From positions 372,001-436,000 of the forward strand of contig NZ_VRYZ01000001.1 of assembly GCF_008064635.1 (NCBI RefSeq): DNA of 64,000 nt. The letters are read 5' to 3'. Both the position numbers and the translations under genes were made by a program. Positions 10,948-21,460 of the stretch are shown here, piece by piece. Source of the DNA: Parahaliea aestuarii. Lineage in GTDB: Bacteria; Pseudomonadota; Gammaproteobacteria; Pseudomonadales; Halieaceae. The number at the start of each line of letters is the position of its first letter. Position 1 is the stretch's first letter. The notes beneath the pieces are model-generated. The model saw only the letters and a list, made by a program, of their open reading frames with translations. It was not told the DNA's origin and ran no database searches.

Positions 10948-11631
10948 ATGGAAAGTGAAAAACGCGCAGTGATCCTCGTCTCCGGCGGGCTCGATTCCAC
11001 CACCGTGCTGGCCATGGCGCGCAGTGAAGGCTATCAGTGCTACACCCTGAGCTTTGATTACGGCCAGCGCCACCGGGCGGAGTTACTGGCCGCAGAGCGG
11101 GTTTCCGAGGCCCTGGGCGATGTCGAACACAAAGTGGTCAAGCTGAACCTGGACAGCATCGGTGGTTCAGCCCTCACCGACACCCGTATTGCTGTGCCGG
11201 AAGAGGAAACCAGCGGCATCCCTGTCACCTACGTGCCGGCCCGCAACACCGTCTTCCTGTCCATCGCCCTTGGCTGGGCGGAAGTACTGGGCGCCAGCGA
11301 TATTTTCATCGGCGTCAACGCGGTGGATTACTCCGGCTATCCCGACTGTCGCCCGGAGTATGTCGCCGCCTTCGAAACGATGGCCAACCTGGCGACCCGG
11401 GCCGGGGTGGAGGGGAGCAAGCTCACCATTCACGCGCCGCTGATGAATATGGGCAAGGATGAGATCATTGCGACGGGCCTCGCACTGGGCGTTGACTATG
11501 CCCTGACGGTGTCCTGCTACCAGGCCACCGAAGCCGGGCTGGCCTGTGGCAAATGCGACAGCTGCCGTCTGCGCAAAGAAGGATTTTCCGGCGCCGGGGT
11601 GGCTGATCCCACGCGTTACCTTGATTCGTAA
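10948..11631 (+). CDS. queC: 7-cyano-7-deazaguanine synthase QueC
   Basis: 227-aa ATP-dependent enzyme converting the QueE product to preQ0. It has the PP-loop SGGLDSTT at about residues 12-19, and the C-terminal Cys cluster for zinc ([18 protein letters not shown]) is intact. ATG at 10948, two bases after queE. The queE-queC-tRNA-Lys order matches Pseudomonas. The remaining queuosine genes are not in the window. Confidence 0.95.
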   Translation: MESEKRAVILVSGGLDSTTVLAMARSEGYQCYTLSFDYGQRHRAELLAAERVSEALGDVEHKVVKLNLDSIGGSALTDTRIAVPEEETSGIPVTYVPARNTVFLSIALGWAEVLGASDIFIGVNAVDYSGYPDCRPEYVAAFETMANLATRAGVEGSKLTIHAPLMNMGKDEIIATGLALGVDYALTVSCYQATEAGLACGKCDSCRLRKEGFSGAGVADPTRYLDS

Positions 11632-11659
11632 AAAGTTGGTATTCGGGCCGAAAAGTGGC

Positions 11660-11687
11660 TTGAGTTTTGACACTGAATCAGTAATAT
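11660..11687 (+). promoter_or_regulatory. Sigma-70-type promoter for tRNA-Lys
   Basis: TTGAGT at 11660-11665 and TAATAT at 11682-11687 are separated by 16 bases and lie about 50 bases before the tRNA. The match is good but not perfect, and the start point is inferred to be near 11694. Confidence 0.5.
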
Positions 11688-11739
11688 ACGCACCTCGTTT
11701 GCGGCGACAAGGCACCGTTGCCCAAACCGACCCGTTTAG

Positions 11740-11815
11740 GGGCCGTTAGCTCAGTTGGTAGAGCAGTTGGCTTTTAACCAATTGGTCGATGGTTCGAGCC
11801 CATCACGGCCCACCA
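11740..11815 (+). tRNA. tRNA-Lys (anticodon TTT)
   Basis: 76-nt cloverleaf with acceptor arms GGGCCGT/ACGGCCC, the standard TAGCTCAGTTGGTAGAGC D-arm, anticodon loop CTTTTAA (TTT at 11773-11775), T-arm GGTTCGAGCC, and encoded CCA at 11813-11815. The location after queC is conserved in Pseudomonas-like genomes. Confidence 0.97.
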
Positions 11816-11840
11816 ACAAAGCCTGAGTCATCAGGTACAG

Positions 11841-11868
11841 AAAAGCCCTCCGCAGCGAGGGCTTTTTT
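11841..11868 (+). terminator. Intrinsic terminator of tRNA-Lys
   Basis: AAAAGCCCTC pairs with GAGGGCTTTT across a short loop and is followed by a T-run. It closes the housekeeping block. Between it and the next gene (to 12033) I see no other clear element. Confidence 0.9.
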
Positions 11869-12033
11869 GTGTCCGATTCTATCTGGATCCCGCCCTCAGG
11901 AAGGTTCAATCCCGGCGAAATCATGATCCAGGCACACTGTGACCCTGCCCACAGTTTTCTCCTGATTGCTGGATGTCACTACAATTACTCGGTAGTGTCG
12001 CCCCCGGTAGAATAATGAAGATTGTGAGGGCGC

Positions 12034-12801
12034 GTGTTTCAATCTGGAAAGCGGAAGAGCACCGCCAGCGACAGCTGGTGTTATCGGTGCAAGGGAGGCG
12101 TGGTCCGTTGGCTTGTCTTAAGTCTGAGTCTGGGGCTGGCTCCCCTGGCCAGCGCCCAGGGTCTTCTGGTTCCTGAGGGCACAACCTTCAACGTGCCCTC
12201 GGGTGGCTCCTTCGACCTGGCATGTGGTGATCTCAATATTGGTGGTGATGTAGCTGTCAGTGGCGGTGCCTTCGCGGGTGTTGGCACTGTCGCCATTGCT
12301 GCCAGCGGTCGCTTGCAGGGTGGTAGTGGCAATATTGAGTTTGGAGGCAACTGGCTTAATCAGGGACAGTTTCAAGCCGGCACCAGCACCGTGACCGCAG
12401 TCGATGACTGTGGTGCGACGACCGCGATCTTCTCTGGCATGACAGTGTTCAACAACCTCGTACTGCGCAGTACCGCCGGGCGCGAGTTCATCTTTCCCGC
12501 TGGCAGCCTGGTTACCGTCGCCGGCTCCCTGACTCTGGCGGGCACCAGCAGCCATCCGGTCATTTTATCGTCTGCGGGAGCAGGCGTTGCCACAATCAGG
12601 CTGGCACCGGGAGCGACCGTACAATCCAGCTTTGCCCAGGTCCAATCCAATGTTGTCATTGGCGACAGGCCAGCGGCGAGCCCCGTACCGGCTCTGGGCG
12701 CCTTCGGCCTGCCCGGGTTGATCACACTGACCCTACTGCTGGCACTGTCCAGGCTGCGCTTGAACAGGACAGCCCCGCTGCTGGCGATTCGCACCAAATA
12801 A
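12034..12801 (+). CDS. Exported surface protein with IPTL-like C-terminal sorting signal
   Basis: 255 aa, no recognised enzymatic domain. A hydrophobic export segment (about residues 25-42, ending ASAQG) is followed by Gly/Ser/Val-rich sequence typical of beta-helical surface proteins, then a C-terminal VPALGAFGL motif, a hydrophobic helix and a basic end (RLRLNR). That tripartite ending resembles IPTL/PEP-CTERM sorting signals. The GTG at 12034 keeps the longest frame; an internal GTG at 12100 has GGAGG only one base away and would give a more usual signal peptide, so the start is uncertain. It is followed 13 bases later by the collagen-like gene. Confidence 0.65.
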   Translation: MFQSGKRKSTASDSWCYRCKGGVVRWLVLSLSLGLAPLASAQGLLVPEGTTFNVPSGGSFDLACGDLNIGGDVAVSGGAFAGVGTVAIAASGRLQGGSGNIEFGGNWLNQGQFQAGTSTVTAVDDCGATTAIFSGMTVFNNLVLRSTAGREFIFPAGSLVTVAGSLTLAGTSSHPVILSSAGAGVATIRLAPGATVQSSFAQVQSNVVIGDRPAASPVPALGAFGLPGLITLTLLLALSRLRLNRTAPLLAIRTK

Positions 12802-12814
12802 TGGAGTGTTCCCT

Positions 12815-13735
12815 ATGAAGTCACGTTTGCCTTCCAGCAAAACGCCGTTGTTTCTGGCAATTGGCGCGCTGCTGAGCGCACCGTTGTCCTGGTCTGATGA
12901 TATCTCGGCCACAGTGCCCCCCGGTGGCGGGTTTGTCGTCAAGAATTCCGACGGCTCTCAGGAGCGGTTGCGTGTGCAGGAAGACGGTCAGGTGCTCCTG
13001 CCAGAGGTGGGTAATGGGCCCACAGGTGCCAACGTACTCTGCTATGACGGCGCGGGAACTCTGGGGCCCTGCACCGCCAGCGCAACAAGTGGGCCAACAG
13101 GTGCAACCGGGCCGGCGGGAACGACTGGCCCGACAGGTGCGGCCGGACCTGCTGGCCCTACCGGTGCCACCGGCGTCAGCGGCCCTACGGGTGCGACCGG
13201 ACCTGCTGGTCCTACCGGTGCCACCGGCATCAGCGGCCCTACGGGTGCGACCGGACCCGCTGGCCCTACCGGCGCCACTGGCGTCAGCGGCCCAACAGGT
13301 GCGACAGGTCCTACTGGCGTGACCGGAGCGACAGGTCCTGCTGGAGCCACCGGCACCAGCGGACCCACAGGGGCGACCGGAGCAGCTGGACCCCAGGGGA
13401 TTCCGGGACCGCAAGGAATTCAAGGCCCACAGGGGGCAACGGGTGCCACAGGGGCAACGGGCGCAACAGGCGCTACCGGCGCAACGGGGCCGAGCGGCGG
13501 CTTTAGCTCGGTCACAACGGCTACGCAGGTTCAGAGCTTCCCGGGTGGCTCTGAGTCCACAATCACAGCGAGCTGTCCGGCCGGCGGCAGGGTATTGGGC
13601 GGGGGGTGTAGTGGTACGAATGTTTCGGATTTTGTCACCTATGCCAGCTATCCGGCGACTAACACCAGCTGGGCTTGTCGAGCCTATGTCTACAGCCCAA
13701 TGGACGTGACTGCCTACGCTATTTGTGCCGAGTGA
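12815..13735 (+). CDS. Collagen-like surface protein
   Basis: 306 aa. Signal peptide (about residues 1-27), an N-terminal domain (28-92), an uninterrupted collagen-like stalk of 45 Gly-X-Y triplets (residues 93-227) and a C-terminal domain with four Cys (228-306) that could trimerise or bind ligand. Thr occupies Y in 28 triplets (mostly GPT and GAT). Bacterial collagens use such triplets to form triple helices without hydroxyproline, and Thr at Y is a known O-glycosylation position in Bacillus BclA. Start ATG 12815 has GGAG eight bases upstream. It lies directly upstream of a glycosyltransferase. The ligand and host role are unknown. Confidence 0.88.
   Translation: MKSRLPSSKTPLFLAIGALLSAPLSWSDDISATVPPGGGFVVKNSDGSQERLRVQEDGQVLLPEVGNGPTGANVLCYDGAGTLGPCTASATSGPTGATGPAGTTGPTGAAGPAGPTGATGVSGPTGATGPAGPTGATGISGPTGATGPAGPTGATGVSGPTGATGPTGVTGATGPAGATGTSGPTGATGAAGPQGIPGPQGIQGPQGATGATGATGATGATGATGPSGGFSSVTTATQVQSFPGGSESTITASCPAGGRVLGGGCSGTNVSDFVTYASYPATNTSWACRAYVYSPMDVTAYAICAE
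13172..13333 (+). repeat. Three 54-bp tandem units in the collagen stalk
   Basis: Units begin at 13172, 13226 and 13280, each encoding 18 residues. The first two differ mainly by one Val/Ile exchange ([21 protein letters not shown]). The third keeps the first three triplets and diverges after them. The nucleotide identity suggests recent duplication and possible length variation by slippage. Confidence 0.8.
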
Positions 13736-13766
13736 CGGATTGTTTGGGAGTTCGCCTGAGAACAGG

Positions 13767-14849
13767 ATGAGCATCAAGCCTCGACCAACGATTTGTCTGA
13801 ATATGATTGTCCGCGACGAATCGGCTGTGATTGAACGCTGTCTGGCTTCTGTGCGAGCCCATATCGATTACTGGGTTATTGTTGATACAGGTTCGCTTGA
13901 TGACACCCCGGCTCTCGTCGAGCACGCTCTTGATGGCATACCGGGCGAATTGCATCACACGCCCTGGCGCGACTTCAGCTACAACCGCAACGACGCGATG
14001 CAGCGGGCCAGCGGCAAGGCCGACTACCTGCTGTTTATCGATGCCGACGAGCAACTGGAGGTTGACGACGGCGCTATGCTTGCACCACGGATCCAGGAAG
14101 CCTACTCGCTCGAAACCTGCTTTGGTGCGCTGCGCTACGATCGACTTGCGCTGGTGTCCACTGCTCTGCCCTGGCAGTGGGCCGGCGTGCTGCATGAATA
14201 TCTTGATGCCGGTCGCACGGTGTCGCAGCCGCGATTACCTGGTGTCAGGATTTTGGTCACTGCCGATGGGGCGCGTTCGCGCGACCCGAATAAATTCGAG
14301 AAAGACGTCAAGGTACTGCAACAGGCATTAGAGCGGGAACCTGACAACGCGCGTTATGTCTTCTACCTGGCCCAGAGCTACCGGGATGCAGGCCATAGAG
14401 AAGAGGCACGTCATTACTACCTGCAGCGAGCGGGCATGGGCGGCTGGGAGGAGGAAGTCTGGTATGCCCTCTTTCAGGTGGCGTTGCTGCACCAGCAATT
14501 GGAAGAAATTCAGGCCACTGTGGTGGACGCCTTTTTGGCCGCCTATGCCTGCCGGCCTCTGCGCGCTGAATCGCTGGTATCCCTGGCGCACTATCTGCGC
14601 ACCCGCGAAGCCTGGGAATTGGCTTACCTGTTTGCCCGCGCGGCTTGTGATATTGCCCCGCCGTCCGACCGGCTTTTCGTCGATTGGTCCGTGTACCAGT
14701 GGCGAGCCCGTGATGAGCTGGCACTTGCAGCTTTTTATACCGGTCGTAAGGTCGAAGCAGAACAGCTCTGGCGCCAGCTATTGAGCGATGTAGAGGCACT
14801 GCCGGCCTCGGAGCGTGGCAGGGTTGAGCAAAATCTGTCGTATATCTAA
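13767..14849 (+). CDS. Family 2 glycosyltransferase with C-terminal TPR-like repeats
   Basis: 360 aa. The N-terminal GT-A domain has LNMIVRDES, the VIVDTGSLDDT nucleotide-sugar loop and the metal-binding DxD motif in FIDADEQ. From about residue 165 onward the protein is helical, with TPR-like units (EREPDNARYVFYLAQSYRDAGHREEA). This architecture is shared with SunS-like peptide glycosyltransferases and many cell-surface transferases. The ATG at 13767 follows a weak AACAGG. It starts 31 bases after the collagen-like gene, so modification of the Thr-rich stalk is a reasonable inference, not shown. Confidence 0.82.
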   Translation: MSIKPRPTICLNMIVRDESAVIERCLASVRAHIDYWVIVDTGSLDDTPALVEHALDGIPGELHHTPWRDFSYNRNDAMQRASGKADYLLFIDADEQLEVDDGAMLAPRIQEAYSLETCFGALRYDRLALVSTALPWQWAGVLHEYLDAGRTVSQPRLPGVRILVTADGARSRDPNKFEKDVKVLQQALEREPDNARYVFYLAQSYRDAGHREEARHYYLQRAGMGGWEEEVWYALFQVALLHQQLEEIQATVVDAFLAAYACRPLRAESLVSLAHYLRTREAWELAYLFARAACDIAPPSDRLFVDWSVYQWRARDELALAAFYTGRKVEAEQLWRQLLSDVEALPASERGRVEQNLSYI

Positions 14850-15017
14850 CCGGTTACCGGACTGCAGCACACAGTGGTCTGGGCCCGGCTCCAGTGACTG
14901 GCAATCCTCGCGATGTCGCCATTGCTCAGGAGCCATCCGGCGGCGGAAGGGTACACGGTCAGCGGCGTTGACGCAGGCCCCCGCATCTGTTCGAACGTGG
15001 GGGTTCCTCATCGTGAG

Positions 15018-16562
<1,545 letters not shown>

Positions 16563-16658
16563 TGGCCGCCCCGGACGTTTATCCACTGGAACCTGTTATC
16601 CAGGATGCATGGTAGCAAGTTTCGAGGCGCTGTCACCGGCCGGGTGCTGTCGGGGCTT

Positions 16659-19600
16659 TCAGTCAGCCATAGCCGCTCCGGGTGGATGCCGGGCTTTCAC
16701 GGTTGCTGATGCGGTGGCCCTCGCCTCGCTGTGCCCCGCAAGTCGGCGCAGGGTGACGTAGAAGGCCGGGGTCAGCAGCAGGCCGAACAGGGTGACCCCC
16801 AGCATCCCGGTAAACACGGTGACCCCCATGACGTTGCGCACCTCGCTGCCGGCGCCAGTGGCTGTCAGCAGGGGGGTCACGCCGGCGATGAAGGCGACGG
16901 ACGTCATGATGATGGGGCGCAGGCGCAGGCGCGACGCCTCCAGGGCAGCGCTGACCGTATCGTAGCCGGACTGCTCCAGTTCGCGGGCGAACTCCACGAT
17001 CAGGATGGCGTTCTTGCAGGCCAGGCCCATCAATACCACCAGCCCGACCTGTACAAACACGTTGTTGTCACCGCCGCTCAGCCACACGCCAAACAGCGCT
17101 GCCAGCATCGACAGGGGCACGATCAGGATCACCGCCAGCGGCAGTACCCAGCTTTCGTACAGGGCCGCCAGCACCAGGAAGACCAGCAGCAGGGCCAGTG
17201 GGAACACGATCATCGCCGCGCTGCCCTGTGTGATCTGCTGAAAGCTGAGATCGGTCCACTCAATGTCCATACCCGCGGGGAGGGTCGCTGCCGCCACCGC
17301 GGCCACGGTGTCCAGGGCCTGGCTGGAGGACAGCAGGGCCGGGTCGGACTGGCCGATGAGATCCGCGGCTGGGTAGCCGTTGTAGCGGATCACGGGATCC
17401 GGGCCGTAACTGCGTTCGAGGCGCACCATGGTGCTGATCGGCACCATCTCCCCGCGTTCATTACGGGTAAACAGGTGGTCGATATCGCTGGGTTCATCGC
17501 GAAAACGCGCATCCGCCTGGGCCATCACCCGGTAGGTGCGGCCGAACAGGTTGAAGTCATTCACATAGAGTGAGCCGAAGTAGAGTTGCAGGGTGCCGAA
17601 CAGATCGTCCAGGCGCACGCCCTGGGATTTCGCCTGCAGGCGATCCACCACCGCATCCAGTTGCGGCACATTGGCCTGGTAGGAGCTGATTGGCCGGTTG
17701 AGGCCCGGGGTCTGGCCCAGGGCATCGGCCAGTTCGTTTGCCGCGGTTTGCAGGGCACCAAACCCCAGCCCGTTGCGATCCTGCACATATACCGAGTAGC
17801 CGGACCCGGCGCCCAGGCCAAAAATAGGCGGCGGCATCAGGGTGATGGCGAAGCCCTCCTCGATACTCATGAGCTTCTCGTTGAGTTCGTTGGAAATGGC
17901 CTCGGCGCTCCTGTCGCGCTCGCTGAAATCGTCGAACAGGATGAACACCGTGCCCACATTGGGGGTATTGGTGCGCTGCAGGGCGTTGAAGCCGACAAAG
18001 GCCGCGGCATCGGCCACGCCTTCGGTTTGCAGGGCCAGTTCGGTTACCTCGCGCGCCACCGCCTCGGTGCGATCCAGTGAGGCCCCTTCCGGCAGGCGAA
18101 TACTGCCCACCAGGTAGGTCTTGTCCTGCACCGGAATAAAGCCACCGGGCACCTGGTTGAACAGTACGGCGGTCAATCCCAGGAGCAGCACATAGGTGCC
18201 GAACACGGCGCCGCGCCGGCCCAGGCTCCAACCCACAAAATGTCCGTAGTGCGCGGCGTAGCGCTCGAAAAGGCGGTTGAAAGGGCGGAAGATCCAGCCG
18301 AACAGGCGTTCGATGATCCGCGCCGGCAGATCCGGCTGTGCGCCGTGTGGCTTCAGCAGGGTGGCGGCCAGGGCGGGCGACAGGGTCAGCGAGTTGATGG
18401 CCGAGATCACCGTGGCGATGGCGATGGACATGGCGAACTGCCGGTAGAACTGCCCGGTCACCCCGTCCAGGAACAGCATGGGAATAAACACCGCGCACAG
18501 TACCAGGCTGATGGCAACGATTGGCCCGCTGACCTCGCGCATGGCCTCGTGGGCAGCGGCCAGCGGAGGCAGGCCCTCTTCGATATTGCGCTCCACGTTC
18601 TCCACCACCACGATGGCGTCGTCCACCACAATGCCGATGGCCAGCACCATGCCGAACAGGGTCAGCGTATTGATGGAGTACCCCAGCAACTGCAGGACGG
18701 CAAAGGTGCCGACGATAGACACCGGCACCGCCAGCAGCGGGATCAGCGAGGCGCGCCAGGTCTGCAGGAAGAGGATGACCACCAGCACCACCAGCAGGAC
18801 CGCTTCCAACAGGGTCTGGATGACGGCGTCAATCGAGGTACTCACGAACACGGTCGGGTCGTAGGCCACTTCCCAGTCGAGGCCCTCGGGGAAAGTGTCG
18901 GCCAGGGTAGCCATGCGCTCGCGCACCGCGCGGGACACCTCCAGGGCGTTGGACCCGGGCGCCTGGAAAATCGGCAAGGCCACTGCCTGCCGTCCATTGA
19001 GCAGTGCGCGCAGGGCGTCCTGGGAGGATTCCAGCTCCACGCGGGCTACGTCCCGCAGGCGGGTAATCTCGCCGTTGTCGCCGGTCTTCAGCACGATATT
19101 GCCAAACTCCTCGGCGCTCTCCAGGCGGCCGCGGGCATTGATGGAAATCAGGAAGTCAGAGCCCGATGGCATGGGTGGCGCGCCGATCTGGCCCGCCGAT
19201 ACCTGCACATTCTGCTCCCGCACCGCGGTGGCGATGTCGCCGGCGGTAATGCCGAGGGACGCGGCCTTTTGCGGGTCGACCCACAAGCGCATGGCGTAGT
19301 CACCGGAGCCGAACAGGCCGGCCTCGCCCACCCCGGGCAGGCGCGCCAGCTGGTCGCGAATGTGCAGCACCGCGTAGTTGCGGATGTAGGTGGCGTCCAG
19401 GCTGTTATCCGGCGACAGCAGGTGCACCGCCATCATCAGGTTGGGCGACTGCTTCTGCGTGGTCACACCCTGGCGACGCACGTCTTCGGGCAGGCGTGGC
19501 AGCGCCTGGGACACGCGATTCTGTACCTGTACCTGGGCGAGGTCGGGGTCGGTGCCCAGTTCGAAGGTGGCGGAGAGGGTCAGGGTGCCGTCACTGCCGG

Positions 19601-19850
19601 CCACTGACTTCATATAGATCATGTTCTCGACGCCGGTGATGGCCTCCTCCAGCGGGGTGGCCACCGTTTCGGAGATGGTTTTCGGGTTGGCGCCCGGATA
19701 GCGCGCGGTCACCTGGACACTGGGCGGAACCACCTCGGGGTACTCGCTGACCGGTAGCACCGGGATGCTGATCAGGCCGACCACAAAGATGATGATGGAC
19801 AGCACCGAGGCGAAGATCGGCCGGTCAACGAAGAAGCGGGAGATATTCAT
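16659..19850 (-). CDS. RND multidrug efflux permease (AcrB/MexB type)
   Basis: 1063-aa inner-membrane proton antiporter of the HAE1 class. It begins MNISRFFVDRPIFASVL and has the proton-relay Asp pair in GIVVDDAIVVVEN (TM4) and the conserved Lys in GLACKNAILIVEFA (TM10), with two large periplasmic loops. The start at 19850 is chosen over the longer frame because it gives the standard RND N-terminus. It lies 10 bases after the adaptor gene and is co-transcribed. No TolC-type channel is encoded here, so it must use one from elsewhere. Substrates cannot be read from sequence. Confidence 0.94.
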   Translation of the reverse strand: MNISRFFVDRPIFASVLSIIIFVVGLISIPVLPVSEYPEVVPPSVQVTARYPGANPKTISETVATPLEEAITGVENMIYMKSVAGSDGTLTLSATFELGTDPDLAQVQVQNRVSQALPRLPEDVRRQGVTTQKQSPNLMMAVHLLSPDNSLDATYIRNYAVLHIRDQLARLPGVGEAGLFGSGDYAMRLWVDPQKAASLGITAGDIATAVREQNVQVSAGQIGAPPMPSGSDFLISINARGRLESAEEFGNIVLKTGDNGEITRLRDVARVELESSQDALRALLNGRQAVALPIFQAPGSNALEVSRAVRERMATLADTFPEGLDWEVAYDPTVFVSTSIDAVIQTLLEAVLLVVLVVILFLQTWRASLIPLLAVPVSIVGTFAVLQLLGYSINTLTLFGMVLAIGIVVDDAIVVVENVERNIEEGLPPLAAAHEAMREVSGPIVAISLVLCAVFIPMLFLDGVTGQFYRQFAMSIAIATVISAINSLTLSPALAATLLKPHGAQPDLPARIIERLFGWIFRPFNRLFERYAAHYGHFVGWSLGRRGAVFGTYVLLLGLTAVLFNQVPGGFIPVQDKTYLVGSIRLPEGASLDRTEAVAREVTELALQTEGVADAAAFVGFNALQRTNTPNVGTVFILFDDFSERDRSAEAISNELNEKLMSIEEGFAITLMPPPIFGLGAGSGYSVYVQDRNGLGFGALQTAANELADALGQTPGLNRPISSYQANVPQLDAVVDRLQAKSQGVRLDDLFGTLQLYFGSLYVNDFNLFGRTYRVMAQADARFRDEPSDIDHLFTRNERGEMVPISTMVRLERSYGPDPVIRYNGYPAADLIGQSDPALLSSSQALDTVAAVAAATLPAGMDIEWTDLSFQQITQGSAAMIVFPLALLLVFLVLAALYESWVLPLAVILIVPLSMLAALFGVWLSGGDNNVFVQVGLVVLMGLACKNAILIVEFARELEQSGYDTVSAALEASRLRLRPIIMTSVAFIAGVTPLLTATGAGSEVRNVMGVTVFTGMLGVTLFGLLLTPAFYVTLRRLAGHSEARATASATVKARHPPGAAMAD

Positions 19851-19860
19851 GGCGGCGTTC

Positions 19861-21057
19861 TCAGAAGCTGAAGTGGTTGGCCGCGGCGACCTGGTTGCCG
19901 ATGTCCTGTTCGACACTGCCTGCGCTCTGCGGCCGCACCGCAATACCGGGCTCACTCACCCGCTGCAGTCCATTGACGATGACGCGGTCGCCGGCCGCCA
20001 GGCCGCTGAGAATGACGACCCTGTCGTCCACCTCGCGCCCGGGCTCGACCTCGCGACGCAGGGCGCGATTCTGCCCGTCCACGACATAGACGAAGCGGCG
20101 ATCCTGGTCGGTCAGTACAGCCTTGCGGTCCACCAGCAGGGCGGCGTGCGCGTGCTCCACCGGCATTTCCACCCGGGCAAACTGGCCGGCGCGGAAACGG
20201 CCGTCGGGGTTGTCCACTACAGCGCGGAACTGGATGGTGCCCGACTGGCTGTTCAGGCGGTTATCGATGAAGTCCAGGCGCCCGCGGTGCGGCAGGCCAT
20301 CCTCGCCGGCCAGGCCGATGCGCACTTCTGGGCGCGTGTGGCTATCCACCAGCTCGCGACTGTTCAGCAGCGTTTGCTGGTCGCTTTCGAAGTACACGTA
20401 CATCGGGTCTACCGATACCAGCGTGGTGAGTTGCGTCTCGTTGGCCCCGGCGAGATTGCCACGGGTGACCAGCGCGCGTCCGACGCGCCCGCTGATGGGG
20501 GCCTCTACGGTGGTGTACTGCAGATCGAGGCGGGCGCTTTCCAGGGCGGCCTCCGCGGCATTCACCGCCGCTTCCGCCGCGGCGCGCGCGGCATCGCGCT
20601 GCTCATGTTGTTCGCGGGAAATGGCCTTGCCGTCCAGCAGCTGGCGGGCGCGGCGCGCCTCGCTGTCGGCCAGTTTCAGCTGGCTTTGGGCCCGTGCCAG
20701 TTCCGCCTGTGCGGCCTGTTCCCGCGCCCGGTAGGGACGGGGGTCTATTTCAAACAGTACGTCACCCTGCTGCACCAGTTCACCCTCGGTAAAGGCGACG
20801 CGTTCTATATACCCGCTGACCCGGGGCCGTAGCGCCACGGTTTCCGGGGCGGCGACGCGGCCGGTAAAGCTGTCCCACAGTACTGTGGGTTCGGCGCGCA
20901 GTTTCGAGACTTGCACGGCAGGCGGGGAGGGCGGTGCATCTCCATCATTGCCGCGGGCAGTGCAGCCCCCCAGCACCGCGGTGGCCAGTGTGGCCATGGC
21001 CAGTGCGCGCCACCGGCGTCGCGCCTGAAATCGTCTGAATGTGTTTCCCAACTTCAC
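19861..21057 (-). CDS. RND efflux periplasmic adaptor lipoprotein
   Basis: 398-aa membrane-fusion protein. The signal peptide ends in lipobox LGGC. The barrel-sandwich/lipoyl halves (ALRPRVSGYIERVAF and APISGRVGRALVT) flank an Ala/Glu/Arg-rich alpha-hairpin, followed by the beta-barrel and membrane-proximal domains. It connects the RND pump to an outer-membrane channel. It is the first gene of the pump operon and divergent from an AraC-type regulator. Confidence 0.93.
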   Translation of the reverse strand: MKLGNTFRRFQARRRWRALAMATLATAVLGGCTARGNDGDAPPSPPAVQVSKLRAEPTVLWDSFTGRVAAPETVALRPRVSGYIERVAFTEGELVQQGDVLFEIDPRPYRAREQAAQAELARAQSQLKLADSEARRARQLLDGKAISREQHEQRDAARAAAEAAVNAAEAALESARLDLQYTTVEAPISGRVGRALVTRGNLAGANETQLTTLVSVDPMYVYFESDQQTLLNSRELVDSHTRPEVRIGLAGEDGLPHRGRLDFIDNRLNSQSGTIQFRAVVDNPDGRFRAGQFARVEMPVEHAHAALLVDRKAVLTDQDRRFVYVVDGQNRALRREVEPGREVDDRVVILSGLAAGDRVIVNGLQRVSEPGIAVRPQSAGSVEQDIGNQVAAANHFSF

Positions 21058-21460
21058 CCTACTACTCCCTGTCCAGCCCTGTCGGGTGGAACCTTATCTG
21101 TGGACGGGTCGGAATGGCCCGTCGCGATAGTGGAGGAAATACTAGGTGCCAGGGGCTCGCGGGCGGTAGCGGGTTCCTGTGTCTTGATTGCACAATACTC
21201 CATTGCTTGAGGGTGGCGCCGCTACTTGCTCTCTCAGCTCATGGATTATTTCGGCTTTGTTTCCCAATTATTTCAGTGTTTATGCCAGTGGATTCCTGTG
21301 ATAGACCTGTTTGGATGATTGCCTGATTGTCCGATTCTGCAAGGTGCTTGCCTATTCCTGCAAAAGTCCGGCGTCGGCCCGGTGTAGCCGGAAGTCCCGG
21401 CATATACTGTGGCCGATGCGCCGGAAACGACCGGCGAGTACTGTTACGGAGATTGTTGAT
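21058..21460. other. Divergent intergenic region between RND adaptor and AraC regulator
   Basis: About 400 bases with no convincing open frame or RNA. It must hold the promoters of the pump operon (leftward) and the AraC gene (rightward). I could not identify a clear -35/-10 pair or repeated operator. GGAG at 21448-21451 is the ribosome-binding site that decides the AraC start. Confidence 0.5.

Noticed and set aside
11740..11815. tRNA-Lys as an island integration site
   Set aside because: The following cassette looks accessory, but I see no integrase and no repeat of the tRNA 3' end within the window.
13091..13495. Repetitive DNA of the collagen gene as a possible CRISPR-like or non-coding repeat
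   Set aside because: The repeats are in frame, encode perfect Gly-X-Y triplets and have no spacers.
18240..19607. 455-codon open frame on the plus strand opposite the RND permease
   Set aside because: His/Gln/Gly-rich shadow of a GC-rich coding strand; no domain, and the permease on the other strand is unmistakable.
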